A stretch of 64,000 nt of DNA from Ophiosphaerella korrae (taxonomy: Eukaryota; Ascomycota; Dothideomycetes; Pleosporales; Phaeosphaeriaceae): assembly GCA_028456385.1 (NCBI GenBank), contig JALNQF010000144.1, forward strand, positions 50,180 to 114,179, written 5' to 3'. Positions 36,823 through 48,725 of this stretch are shown one piece after another; positions within the stretch are counted from its first letter, which is position 1; every line of letters begins with the position of its first letter. A program made the translations under genes and the position numbers. The notes beneath the pieces are model-generated. The model did not search any database, had not been told where the DNA came from, and saw only the letters and a program-made list of their open reading frames with translations.

Positions 36823-39800
36823 ATGACAAGAGATATTCTCCTCTTTGCAGGCCAAGGGGCAACCCTATCATTTGACAACGTTCAGACCCGATCAACATCA
36901 ACAACGGCTACTCGCTTCGTTGAGGCATGTCATAAGGCACTTGCTTCGGAATTCCGAGGCCTTGCGCCTACTGAGAGGCTTGCCGTGGAAAACATAATTC
37001 ATCTGTTTCCATCTCCAAGCAGTCTCATCAATCCAGCAGTACAGAATCACCCAGTGGTACAAGGGATTGTATTATACGTCCACCAGCTAATAGATTACAT
37101 TTCATATCGAGAAGGCTCAAGCGGCCTTCATTCCGAGCTATTGGAGTTAGCAGGATTTTGTTCGGGGATTTTACCAGCAGTCATCATATCACTTTGCCCC
37201 GAACCCAACTCTGAGGATTTTCTACAGGTTGCCATCGCTGGCTTTCGAATTGCATTCTGGATAGGCTTACGAGCTTTTACCTTCTGTCAGAGTATAGCGG
37301 GTGAAGATGAAAGGAATTTACCCTGGTCGTTGACCATCCAGGGACTGAGTGTATCCACCCTGGAATCAATTCTTACAAAATATAATCAATTAGTAAGTTG
37401 CCCTAGTTGATACTTGCTTGTTTCAGTATGAATTCTTGTCTGGAATAACTCATTGTGCTACAGGCAAAGCCGGAACTGCCGCTTAGGATAGCCGCGATAT
37501 TATCAAACCAGGTGATCTCTATTACTGGTGAGGGGCAGAGGCTGCAAGAGTTCACAATGGAACACATTCCGGCCAATGCCAAATACCGATTTGCGAACAT
37601 CCATGGTTACTACCATGGTGGTGCGCGTATGGAGAAGGTCGTTGAGGAGATTCTTGATGATGCACAGCGCTGTGGCATAGCGCTCCCTTCTTGGGAGTCG
37701 CTTCGATTTCCAGTTCGTTCGACTGTCGACGGCATGTATCTTAGCCCTAGACCATTTTCCATCTCTCTATTGGAAACTCTTCTCCAACTCATCCTTATCC
37801 ACCAAGTTGATTGGAACACAGTGGTAGAAAGATTGCTCCAAGATTCCCTTGAGAAGCTGGATCCAAATAGCGAGTTAAGCTGCACTATTCTCCCAATGGG
37901 CCCTAACTCGAAGTCGCTGTTGCGAGCGATGAACGGCAAGCCATGCCATTCCCGTCTTCGTGTAGCTAGCTTCGACCCTATCTCTGCAGACGGTCCATTA
38001 CCTGATGACATTGCCATAGTCGGCATGAGCGTCAACTACCCGTCCGGAGAGAACGCTACCAAGCTCTGGGAAACATTGGAGAAAGGGCTGAATGTTGTAC
38101 AAGATGTATGTTCTACCAGCATAGGAGTGGGATGGATGATGGACCGTAGAGCTAATCCAATATTAGATTCCCTCATCTCGGTTCCTTGTATCCAACTACT
38201 ACGACCCTAATGCAGATAGCGGCAAAATACCACAGAAGATGAGCTCAAGGTATGGGAACTTTTTAGATGACCCATTTGCGTTCGACAACAATTTCTTTCA
38301 GATTTCACCTCGCGAGGCTAAGTCTATGGACCCACAACAGCGTTTACTACTACATGCCGCATTTGAAGCAATGGAGGATGCTGGTTACGCACCCGACTCA
38401 ACAGCTTCTTTTCAGCGGCAGAGTTTCGGCGTCTACGTCGGCGTAGCCACTCTGGATTATGTTGATAACACGCGCAACGACATAGACGTGTATTATAGCC
38501 CGGGCACTCTTCGTGCATTCCTTAGTGGCAGAATCTCGTACGCATTCCAGCTGAAAGGGCCTTCTGTGGTCATTGATACAGCTTGCTCGTCTTCTACCGT
38601 CTCTCTCTACCAGGCATGTCGTGCTTTACAATCTGGGGATTGTACTTCCGCACTAGCGGGCGGTGTCAACGTCATCTCCAGTCCAGATGCAAGTAGATTC
38701 CACACTCCTTTTTCAGAAAATTCCCGCTCATTATTACAGATGTACCTTGGCCTTTCTCGAGCTCATTTTCTCAGCCCAACGGGACAGTGTAAGCCATGGG
38801 ATGCATCAGCAGATGGCTATTGCCGCGCCGAGGGATGCGGACTTTTCGTTCTCAAGAAGTTCTCCGACGCTGTGGCCGAAGGAGATCGTATCTATAGCGT
38901 CATCCGCGGAATAGAAGTCAATCAGTGCGGTACTGCGAAATCCATCACACACCCAGATGCAGATACGCAAGCGGCATTGTTCAACACCTTGCTTACCAAG
39001 ACCAAAATTGACCCAAATTCGATTGGCGTTGTTGAAGCACACGGCACTGGGACACAAGCAGGCGACTATGCTGAAGTCAACAGTCTGCAAGCTGCGTTTG
39101 GGACCGAACGGCCACCAGACTACCCATTAATACTATCTTCCATCAAAGGCAACATCGGCCATGCTGAAGCAGCTTCAGGCGCAGCTGGACTTGCGAAACT
39201 ACTCTTGATGATGGAGCACAAGCGCGTACCTCCACAGGCAGCATACCAGGTGCTGAATCCGCGCCTGGCATCAATGACAGAGCATAACATTATAGTTCCG
39301 ACAACGGTCATGGAGTGGAAATCGGCTGCTGGCAGACCTAGAAGAGCATTGTTAAACAATTTTGGGGCTGCCGGATCAAATGCAGCTCTCATCCTAGAGG
39401 AGTACACTCGACCTCACGCCAAAGTTTTCAAATCACCAGCACGATCCTGTCATGTGCTGAATATCTCTGCAAAGACGACTGATGCCCTAGAACGACTGCG
39501 GCAGGGCTACTGCTCGTACGTAGAACAGAGCAAGAGCGCTACGCAACTCGCCAATCTGTGTTACTCAGCAAATGCTCGTAGACGCGAGTTTGATGCCTTC
39601 CGCATTTCCGTCGCTGGTACATGTAGTGAAGACATTCTTCGGAAACTCCAGCAAGTAAAGACTCCCGCCAGATCAACGCGGTCTAAGGGATCGTTCATCG
39701 CATTCGTATTTTCCGGCCAGGGAAGCATTTACGCTGGCATGGGCGCGGAGCTTCTCTCGACCGCGCCCGTCTTCCGTGATAACGTTCGACTATGCAACGC

Positions 39801-42800
39801 CGTGCTCAAAGACTTGGGCTTTTCGACTGTCGACGCTCTCATCAGTGAGGACTTGGATGGTCTCAATACGCTCGATTCAAATGAACGTATTGTCGTTTCA
39901 CAATGCGCCTGTTTTGTCTTGGAGTACTGCCTCGCTCAGTGGTGGGTATCTTTGGGTGTAGTGCCTGATGTTGTTACGGGCCACAGCTTGGGTGAGTATG
40001 CGGCTCTGACGATTGCTGGTGTTCTATCTTTGCGCGATGCATTGCTCTTGGTAGCCAGACGGGCGGAGTTGATGGCCAAACTATGCCAACATGGCAACAC
40101 CGGTATGGCGGCCTGCAACATGGCACCGGCCAAGGCCGAGAGCTTGATATCAACCTTTGAAGGCCTCACTGTGGCATGCAAGAACGGTACGTTTGACTGT
40201 GTCATCGCTGGGCCGCTTACATCCTTGAATCACTTCGTCGATTCTTGCAAGTCTTCTGGGCACAAGGTTAAGATCTTGGATGTCCCCTTCGCATTCCACT
40301 CGGAAGCAATGGATCCTATACTAGAGCCTTTCGCACAAGTCGTGAGTACTGTCACGATCAATGCCCCTAAAATACCAATGGCATCGAGCTATCTTGGTAG
40401 GCTCACCGACGAAACCGACTTCTGCGTCGACAATTTCGTTGGGCACGCACGACAACCTGTCGAATTCATACGTGCAACCGAGGCTATTTCCACATTCGCC
40501 GGCGAGAAGGGGATAAATTTCATAGAAATCGGGCCTGCACCAATAAGTAAGTGATTCCTTCATCATCTCTTTTCCATGCAATCGATACTAAGACACCTCA
40601 GCCTTACCACTTATTAAAGCTACGTTGAAGCACGTCGAGGCGACTTACTTACCTTCACTGAAGGCCAATGAACAACCATGGGTCACCTTGTCTTCAACGT
40701 TGAGCTCACTATTCGTTCGCCAAATACCTGTACGCTGGCGTGAGGTTTACAAAGATCTTGATGTACAGTTCCTTACTGATCTCCCTCGTTATCCACTTGC
40801 GCCGGCTACGTTCGTGGTCCCGTTCGTGGAAGCCGCTTCGGTCCCACAGAGGCAAGAATTAGCAACTCCATCTCCGTCCTGGAAATTCCTAGATGGCTCA
40901 AGCCGTACATCTCCAAGAGGGGTGGTTTTCAATTCAAAAATCTCCGCTCTTGCGGAGTACATAAAGGCTCATAACGTGGGAGGCTCTTTCTTGTGTCCCG
41001 CTTCAGTCTACATCGAGCTCGCCTTCGAGGCACTAGATCTGCTCAAGCCCACACAAAACAAATACCAAACTCTGATCGATCTAACCTTCGACAAGCCTCT
41101 TGTATATACCGAGGAGAAGAGCGAAATGCATATTCAGACGCATATTGAGACAAATGGCTCCTCATTCCAAGTGCTATCTGGTGAAAACACGTTGCACTCC
41201 GCTGGCACTATGGCTACAGTAACAGACAAACACATCGACCAGGACTTCGCTCGACGCGCATCCTACATCAGGCGGCAAAGGGAATCGGTTAGCTTCACGG
41301 ACCGCTTCTCAGCTCGCATACTTTATGATGTCATCTTTCCACGTGTGGTCGCCTACTCAGGCCCGTACATCACCATCAAGCAGCTCAGCATTGCCTCCTC
41401 GGGCCTCGAGGGCATCGGTACATTTCAAATCCCTCCCGCCGCCCAGGGCGGCTTTGTATGCCCACCTGCATTCGCCGATACACTCCTTCATGCTGCCGGC
41501 TTTGTCGCGAACAGCAAGATCAACGTGGACGAGGCTTGCATCTGCGTAAAGGTCGAACGAGTCGCTATGCCAGTTTCTTCTCACTCTAAAAACCATTTAT
41601 TATATGGCCGGGAGATGGGCATCTACTGTGGCCTTGTGGAGTGCTTTGGTGATTTTGTTGTTGGTGATGCATACGCGTTCGACGAGGATGGCAATGTGTT
41701 GGCCTGCGTTGAGGGAATGCATTTCAAGCGACTCCGACTAAAATCCTTTCAAGCGCATCTGGCTCATTCAGCCGCATCTTCGTCAGGGCTAAAGCGTAAG
41801 ACAGTGGCTGCTTTGAAAGACGGTGCAGTGGAGCTTGAACGAGCACTCCGAGACTCTCAGCACCCTCATTCCTCATCCGTAATGCAGCAAAAAGTGCTCA
41901 TCAGAGGTTCAATCCAGGAAAGCATCAAACCGAAGCTCTACCGCAGCATATCAGAGGTCTGTGGTACAGTTGAATCCAATATCCAGGGAAGCACGCGCCT
42001 GTCCGACATGGGTATTGACTCGCTGCTGACCATTGAATTGACGACCGCGCTTCAGCATCAGTTTGCAGAGCTAAGCTTAGGTAGCTCTGATTTTGCACAC
42101 TGCGAGACGGTGGGCCAAATGGAGGATGTCCTCGAAAGTGCTTGTGCAGTGCAGGGAGAATGTACGCCTCCACCTTATCAAGTGCCTGGTCTCACCATGG
42201 GTCAGTCTACACCGATGAGCGAAGTCTCAATTGGCTCGACCGATATGGAACGGGCTGAAGGGTTCATTCAAAAAGTGTGCGGCTTCTCATTACAAGGTGT
42301 GGACAAAGATACTACTCTAGCTTCCCTAGGAGTGGACTCGCTTCTGTCGATCGAGCTAGTCGACGGATTAAAGCATACGTTCGGAGTTCAACTGGACGAT
42401 AGCAGCATTCCTGAGCTAAGCGTCCGCGCACTCGAAGAGGCCATGTTTCTGAATGAGCCAAAGACTCTCAAGCAACAGGAACCACCGGTCGGAGGCAATG
42501 ATGACGGTGCTCTCGTGCCTGAAGCTACGATCTTGCCCGAAATCAATACGATTTCAATGACTCTGCAGAAAAGCAACCATACGAACGAGAAAAAAGGGCC
42601 CCTCTATTTGTTCCATGATGGCAGCGGCCTTTGCAACCTGTATTCCCGCCTCAGTAAATTGGATCGGCAAGTCTACGGAGTTTCCAGCATCGACTTCTCC
42701 AGCATCGATAGCTCCATTTTGACATTGGAGGAGCTGGCTACTCGATATATCGACAAGCTTGGTCTTGCGAACAAAGAACGCTTGTTGCTCGGTGGTAAGC

Positions 42801-43461
42801 CTCCTCTACCCAAACTAGTCCACTTTATTTCCTTCCCTTTATTATCATTACTAGTCGGAAAACCTTTCTAACTCATCACAGGTTGGTCATTTGGAGGAGT
42901 CCTCGCATTCGAGGTATCGCGACAGCTCCGCTACCGGGGCAGCAGGGCGGTTCAGGGTGTTATCCTCATTGACTCGCCGCAGCCCGTCTCTCATGAGCCA
43001 CTCCCACAGGCTGTTGTCTCATACGTTTGCGAGCGCATTCCTGCGCACACGCAATCCATGCGCGGCGTGCGCCTTGCCATCAAAGCCCAGTTTCAGCGCA
43101 ATGCTCGTCTGCTAGGAGATTACAGCCCGCATTTAGTAAAAGGGCCCAGTGCTGGCGAGGATGTCCGATGTGTGATGCTAAAGTGCAAGGAGACATTTGA
43201 CACTGAGAATCTATGCAACGTCAAGTACCCGTGGCTTAGCGATAATAGGGCCCGTATCGACAGTGTGAAGGGGTGGGAAAGCATCGTGGGGAGACCGGTG
43301 CCTGTGCTGGATGCCGATGGAAATCATTTTGACCTGTTTGCTCCAAACAACGTACGCGCCATTCATTCTCGTGCAAGATGTATGCTAACGACAACGTGTA
43401 GGTCAAACAAGTCTCGAAGCAGTTGAAGAAGGCAATTTCCATGCTGGAGAACGACGGGTAG
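36823..43461 (+). CDS. Non-reducing polyketide synthase SAT-KS-AT-PT-ACP-ACP-TE
   Basis: Start ATG 36823, stop TAG 43459-43461. Introns: 37393-37463, 38106-38166, 38689-38739 (GC-AG, in frame), 40547-40601, 42795-42881 and 43352-43401; product about 2,087 residues. Domains: SAT with active Cys in GFCSG (residue 113); KS from about 375 with DTACSSS (Cys about 544), EAHGTGT and GNIGHAEAA; malonyl-AT with FSGQGS and GHSLGEYA; PT with His in HNVGGS and Asp in FADTLLHAAGF; two ACPs, with serines in GIDSLL and GVDSLL; TE with GWSFGG and His in GNHFDL. All catalytic residues are present, and there is no KR, DH, ER or methyltransferase. It should condense malonyl-CoA into an aromatic acid released by the TE. 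The TE start (LYLFHDGSG) looks most like those of orsellinate/resorcylate synthases, which is an impression, not an alignment. Confidence 0.95.
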
Positions 43462-44307
43462 TTAGTGTGCGCGAGATAAGGTGCTCGTTTATTTGGTGAA
43501 AATATTGAATTTGTTGTGCCACCTCTCTCTAACATGGGTGAAGCAAAACCAAGCGTCGCAGAAAGTTGTTGCAGAAAACGTCTGTATCCGTCTTAGTCTA
43601 GTTTAGCTTCAATGTTAAAGGCCGTTGGCCAAAAAAAGAGTTTCCAACGGGCCATTTGCATCCAAAGTGGGTCTGGCACGTGTCCGGGTATCAGCGTGAT
43701 GTGCCCAGGTAGCCAAGCCTCGACACGATGAACACCTTGGAGATAACAGTCTTATTGCCTCTTATTGCCGAGGCTATCTCCGGTATCTGCGGATTTTAGT
43801 TCGTCATATGGCGTTACTCCCGCCGCCCGCGCTGCAGCAGCCACTCGTTTGGCCTGTAGTCAGGCCAGAACAGGATCGCCGCCAGGGTTCTGCCCGGAGT
43901 TAACTGCTTTCGCCGGGACCGGAGTACGATCAGCCTCCTCCCATGTAAGGATCGGGCAGAGTGCCGAGGCTGCGGCAAGGATCGTTGCTTAAAAATTTCC
44001 CGCTTTGATTGTTTGTGCTGCGAAGACTGTCGCGTGGATAGCGAATGTGGGCGGGCGGTGGGAGCTAACGGCGTGGCGTGGTGGAGGGTTGCAGTGGCAC
44101 GAAAATTGGCATGCATGAAAAAACAGGTCACCGCCGTCCGGAATGGGCATAGCGCTCTATATCCGCTTTATTCCCACCGCGCTGGTAACAATGCCATTCT
44201 GTGCCTGGCTGTGTTTCTAAGCCTGTTGACTACGATATAAAACCTATTCTCTCAAGGCGAGCGAAAGAGCCTTAGCCACTCCTTTTTGCAACTCAACTTC
44301 GCCCACC
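43462..44307. promoter_or_regulatory. MFS promoter with paired cluster motif
   Basis: This gap between the PKS and the exporter holds two reverse-strand motif copies 13 bp apart: CCGGAGTTA at 43894-43902 (reads TAACTCCGG) and GGACCGGAGTAC at 43916-43927 (reads GTACTCCGGTCC). The same pairing occurs in the PKS promoter. A TATA-like ACGATATAAAACC lies at about 44231, 75 bp before the start codon. No gene is seen in the rest. Confidence 0.65.
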
Positions 44308-46338
44308 ATGGAATCAGATAAATCGTGCAGGCTTTCAAGCGAGCTGTCCCAAGCGGAAAAGGCAGCGGAAACTCCTCCCGTCGCGCCCGAGGAGGAGGAG
44401 ACTAGAAAAATCACAGGCGTCCGGGTGAGCAGCCGAGCTGGTCGTAAAATGTGCTGGCGCTAACACTGCATCCAGTGGTTTCTATTCGTTTTCAGCACCC
44501 TGACCAGCATTTTTGTCTACTCTCTAGACAACACAATTGTAGCAAATATCATTCCTGTGAGTAAACATGGCGCGCCGTGACCTGGGCCAGCACGACTGAC
44601 GCTTAAGAAAGACAATCGTCAACGAGCTGGACGCCATTCAAGACCTGCCATGGCTCTCTGTCGGGTGAGCACACAGATATCTTGTTCTATCAGGCGCATG
44701 CTCACAATTGGCCAGATTCATGATCGGTGGCATGGCAACTGTGCTGCCATTTGGGAAATTATATGCCATCTACGACTCCAAGTGGGTGTACATCGCCTCT
44801 ACGGTAGTATTTCTCGCCGCATCTGCCCTCTGTGGCGCCGCTCCCACCATGGAAGCAGAAATCATCGGACGAGTCTTCGCTGGTGCTGGTGGCAATGGCA
44901 TGTACTTTGGCCTTCTGGCACTTCTCTCCATCCACACGACCTCTCGAGAGCGACCACAATATCTTAGTTACACGTGAGCACTATGCGCCTATTCTATTTC
45001 TCTGCTCTCCCGCTAACACTGTGCGCATACAGTGGCCTTGTTTGGGGCTTAGGAACCGTTCTCGGGCCTGTCGTCGGCGGTGGCTTTGTCCTATGGAACT
45101 GGCGCTGGGGATTCTACATCAATCTACTGTTCGGCGCGATACTCTTACCTACATACCTCGTCGTTATTCCATCGGCCGATCCCCTCCCTGGCAAGACGCA
45201 AAGAGAGAAAGCAGCCCAATTTGATTGGTTTGGAGCCGTCATTAGCATCGGCGCAATGGTGACCCTCATCATGGCCATCAACTTGGGCGGTGCTCTATAC
45301 AAGTGGAATAGCGGCTCCGAGATTGCCCTTTTCGTGGTCTCGGGTGTATTATGGATCGCCTTCTCAGTGCAGCAGGCATTCTGCATTATGACGAATAAAG
45401 AGCAGCGAATATTCCCTGTTCATTTGCTGAAGCAAAAGATGCCCGTACTTCTGTTCCTCGCTTGCTCCTCCGTGGCAGCCGTGGCATATGTCTCGGTTTA
45501 CTACATCCCCATCTATTTTCAGTTCACCCGCGGCGACACGGCTATCTACACGGCAGTGCGACTGCTCCCATTTATATTCTTGCTCATCACCGCTATCCAA
45601 ACGAGCGGCATTATGATGACCCGGTATGGCTGGTTCAAGCCCTGGTATGTGATTGGAAGCCTTTCCTCACTAGTTACAGCAGCTTTGATGGGTAAGTCAT
45701 TCATTTCTTCTGCTTTTAACATGCGCTAATTATCAATTGAAAGCCCATTATGTCGAGTTGCGCACCGCTTCAGGTATTTTCTATGTTATCGAACTCTTCC
45801 TTGGCGCTGGTGCTGGCGCCTATACCCAGTCATCCTTCGCTGTTGTCCAGGCTTGCGTTCCAGAGGCCGATGCCGCCAGTGGACTTGCGCTAATGCTCAT
45901 TGGTAAGCTCTCCATTTCTACGTACTGCTACCATCTCCATCAATTTTAACATCAAAGTAGCTCAGCTTGGTGGCATGACCCTTGGTTTGTCTGTTAGCGG
46001 CGCTGTTTTCATTAACACTGCTGAGCGAGGCCTTGCCAAAGCGCTTCCAAATGTCCCTAAGGAACAGCTTGCCCAGATGGTTGCCGGTGCCAGTAACAAC
46101 GTCATTGCTGCTTTGTCGCCAGAGCTACGCACTGCCGCTTTCGAGGCCATCGTGAGCTCGTGGCAGAAAGTTTTCATTTGCGTCTACGTCGCGGCTGGCG
46201 TCAGCCTCGTGTCCTCTCTGCTGATGAAGGTAAGTCAACCCCTTATCGCAATCTTGCTAGCTTGTTGCATGATGCTAATCCGGGTCTACTCCACAGAATG
46301 GTCGCGCGAACATCAAAGTCTCGGCTGGAGGTGGCTGA
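44308..46338 (+). CDS. MFS transporter of the cluster (DHA2 type)
   Basis: Start ATG 44308 in CCACCATGG context, stop TGA 46336-46338. Small 5' exons: 44308-44424, 44476 to about 44556, then a 60-codon-scale exon ending in SVG, followed by larger ones; the last exon is 46297-46338. The N-terminus is acidic and cytosolic. Membrane blocks include FVFSTLTSIFVYSLDNTIVA (motif D1-like LDNTIV), GRVFAGAGGNGMYFG, GLGTVLGPVVGGGFV (motif C) and WRWGFYINLLFG, with about 14 helices in total. It is very likely the exporter or self-protection pump for the cluster metabolite; its promoter carries the shared motif. Confidence 0.9.
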
Positions 46339-47044
46339 GCTTGTGGGGTGTTTCGAAAAAGTTCAGCAATTGTAAATCAGCTCAACTCAGGTATAGTAAG
46401 TAGTAAAGTCTCAGTCGCATAGCGGTACGTCGTAAGAAATTAGGGTGTTTATTTAAAACTTGTATTATAAAACCAACTGATGATTATTTCGAACGCGGAA
46501 TCGGGCCGGTTCTTCGCCAAGTATTGATATTAACTACAGAAAACTACCTTGATCAAGATTATTCTCGAGGGTAAGTTTTGGGCATAACGTCAAGTTTGAG
46601 ACTTTCCATCTAAATAACCCCTTGTCTGATTGCATTATACTCCCATAAATTGATACCTCTGATAAGGCCAGCTAATACTCAAAGGCAGAAGCAAAATGCA
46701 TTGAGATGAATCGCCTGCGTGATCGAAAATGCCGACATGCGAAGCGTTTCGCTTACTGAACAACACGAGATTCTACCATCAGGATGTCGCATTACCGCGC
46801 ACGGTGAAGCCTTCCCAGACAAATACAACTCGTGGTATTGACGATGGCGGCATGGCGCTAATGTATGTAAATCATTCTGATTACTTTCAACTATAACGGA
46901 ATACTAGATCTGACCTATATGCGTAGCGCAGTGATAACTGATGCTTGATACTGTGCGTAAAGAGAATCTCTCAATGTGTTCTTCGCATATGCGTTCTTAG
47001 CATCTGGGATTCCGCCCCAATTCATCCATCTTTTTTTTTTTTTA
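46339..47044. other. 3' region between convergent genes
   Basis: No gene or repeat recognised between the MFS and Gfa-like genes. Confidence 0.4.
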
Positions 47045-47557
47045 TCAAAATAGTTCATGATATTTGGTGGTCTCGTCCGGGGTCCGGAACCATGGCGCCT
47101 TGCGTTTGCAATAGTATTCTCCGCTAGGCTTCCAGGTCTCTCCCGCCGGATCAATCTCCATAGCACCTACCGGCACGATGACAGCTCCCGGGAACTTCTC
47201 CTTGTTCTCTGCGACCATGGTGGAGCCACACTCCGCACAAAAGCTGCGCTCAATCATGCCGCCAGAGTCTGGGGAATGATCGTTGTAGGTGCGGAGCGTG
47301 TCTGCTCCTGTCAGGAGCTTAAAATTCTGGGTATCTCCTTAGTTTACAGTCTTATGCTTTTTTTTTTTTTAGACGGAGAGGTAACGAACCTCTTTCATGT
47401 ACCAGCTGTTGGCCATTCCAATTGATCCAGTATTCTTGCGACAGCTGTTACAGAAGCACAAACAATTGTTTACGGGTGGGCCGATGGCTTGGAAAGTAAT
47501 TTTGCCGCATAGGCATGATCCGTTAATAGTCGAAGGATTGGATGCTTGTTCAGCCAT
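47045..47557 (-). CDS. Gfa-like (glutathione-dependent formaldehyde-activating) zinc protein
   Basis: Start ATG 47557 (CAAAATGG context), stop TGA at 47045. Exons 47557-47390 and 47326-47045 around a 63-bp intron (47327-47389, donor GTTCGT) give 149 residues. The Gfa zinc ligands are all present: CLCG near residue 15, CFCNSC near 33-38 and CAEC near 90. The family includes the glutathione-formaldehyde adduct enzyme and many fungal proteins of unproved function. In secondary-metabolite clusters, Gfa-fold proteins may help lyase or aldehyde-related steps; a role with an aldehyde intermediate made by the A-T-R protein is my inference. It shares a 317-bp divergent promoter with the SnoaL-like gene. 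Confidence 0.88.
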
Positions 47558-47715
47558 TTTGGTACTATTGCTTAAGGAAAATGCAAACGCGCGATAGTGA
47601 AAATAAAGAAAAGTTACTTTGGGTGGTTCGTCACAATTCAAGAACGGCGGTTTCAGGTGTTAATGTCAGGCCAGGTACAAATACGCCGGGTTGGATACTC
47701 GGTGCTTTGTAGAAA

Positions 47716-47727
47716 GGACCGGAGTAC
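47716..47727 (-). promoter_or_regulatory. Cluster promoter motif (Gfa/SnoaL)
   Basis: GGACCGGAGTAC, the reverse complement of GTACTCCGGTCC, sits midway between the two divergent start codons. A weaker second copy, TACGCCGGGT, is at 47682-47691. A TATA-like ATATATATAG follows at about 47762 for the SnoaL-like gene. Confidence 0.65.
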
Positions 47728-47874
47728 AGCTGCAACACCTTGTCTTGTCCCGTATCAAAGATATATATAGATGGCGTTTAGTAGGAAACCCTATCTCCAA
47801 GTCGCAGCAAACGATAATATCTATTCAATTCAACTGAATACTATCATCTCTTCGCATATCATTAGCCAGTAAGG

Positions 47875-48333
47875 ATGTCTACCTACCCCGACCGCAAGTA
47901 CATCTACGATGTCTTCCGCCTCTTTTTCGACCCACCGGAGGGCACCAAGAAGTTCTTCGACTACGTCGACGATGACGTGCACTGGCAAGTCACAGGCCAG
48001 CACCGCTTTTCAGGCTCGTGGACCACCAAGAAAGATTACTATGACGCCACATGGGCCAACATTAACTTGCTGTTGGCTGACCCGGGCTACAAGCTTGAGG
48101 TTCCAGGGGGCGAGGAGGGCGTTATCGTTGGTCAGGATGGCTGGTCTGTCATTGAGATGAAGACGATCAACACTTCGACCAAGAGCGGAGTTCCCTATAA
48201 TCAACACTACTCTTGGCACTGCCGCTGGAATAAGGAGGGCAAGATTGTGGAGGCGAAGGCCTTTTTGGACGCTGATCACCTCGAGAAGGTCTTGGGTGGC
48301 GAGCAGAAGAAGCTCGGCCTGGTGTCAGTCTAA
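47875..48333 (+). CDS. SnoaL/NTF2-fold protein
   Basis: A single-exon gene of 152 residues, ATG 47875 to stop 48331-48333. It shows the NTF2-like order of helices and strands: YIYDVFRLFFDPPEG, FFDYVDDDVHWQVTG, GSWTTKKDYYDATWANI, a central strand with IEMKTINTST, and the late strands NQHYSWHCRWNKEGKIVEAKAF ending in LDADHLEKVL. Conserved His and Asp residues that could act in acid-base catalysis are VHW and LDAD. Proteins of this fold catalyse cyclisation, isomerisation or dehydration of polyketide-like substrates; a ring-forming or tautomerising step is likely here but not proved. Confidence 0.88.
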   Translation: MSTYPDRKYIYDVFRLFFDPPEGTKKFFDYVDDDVHWQVTGQHRFSGSWTTKKDYYDATWANINLLLADPGYKLEVPGGEEGVIVGQDGWSVIEMKTINTSTKSGVPYNQHYSWHCRWNKEGKIVEAKAFLDADHLEKVLGGEQKKLGLVSV

Positions 48334-48725
48334 GTGGTCAAGGAAATCGAAGCAATGGCGTGTGGGATCAGTTCTCTAAAGATCAAGGCTATCGCCATAT
48401 CAAGTAGATAAAGCTAAGACTCCTGCCCTGTTTAAACCTTGCTTTTTCCCCGTGTGACAAATTCGTATCCTCCGATAGTGACATCCACCACGTAATGGAA
48501 ACAGAAACTTAACCAGTAATATCGTAGTCCACATGACCCCATTGCTCGATAAGCTCCACTATCATTTCTAGGACTTTTGGTTTTGCTTCGAGGAAATATC
48601 GAAAAAGGTTTTGGTATGCGGCGATTATTGAAGAAACCTCTTTGCATGCCCACATGATATAAGCAAACTAGTGTTGTTATGCTACTTCTACTTGACAAGA
48701 TATTGCATTTCAATACTACATTCCT

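Noticed and set aside
38689..38739. A real 17-residue insertion in the ketosynthase
   Set aside because: The segment has a consensus GC donor and an AG acceptor, and it interrupts a block that is contiguous in KS domains, so an intron is the better reading.
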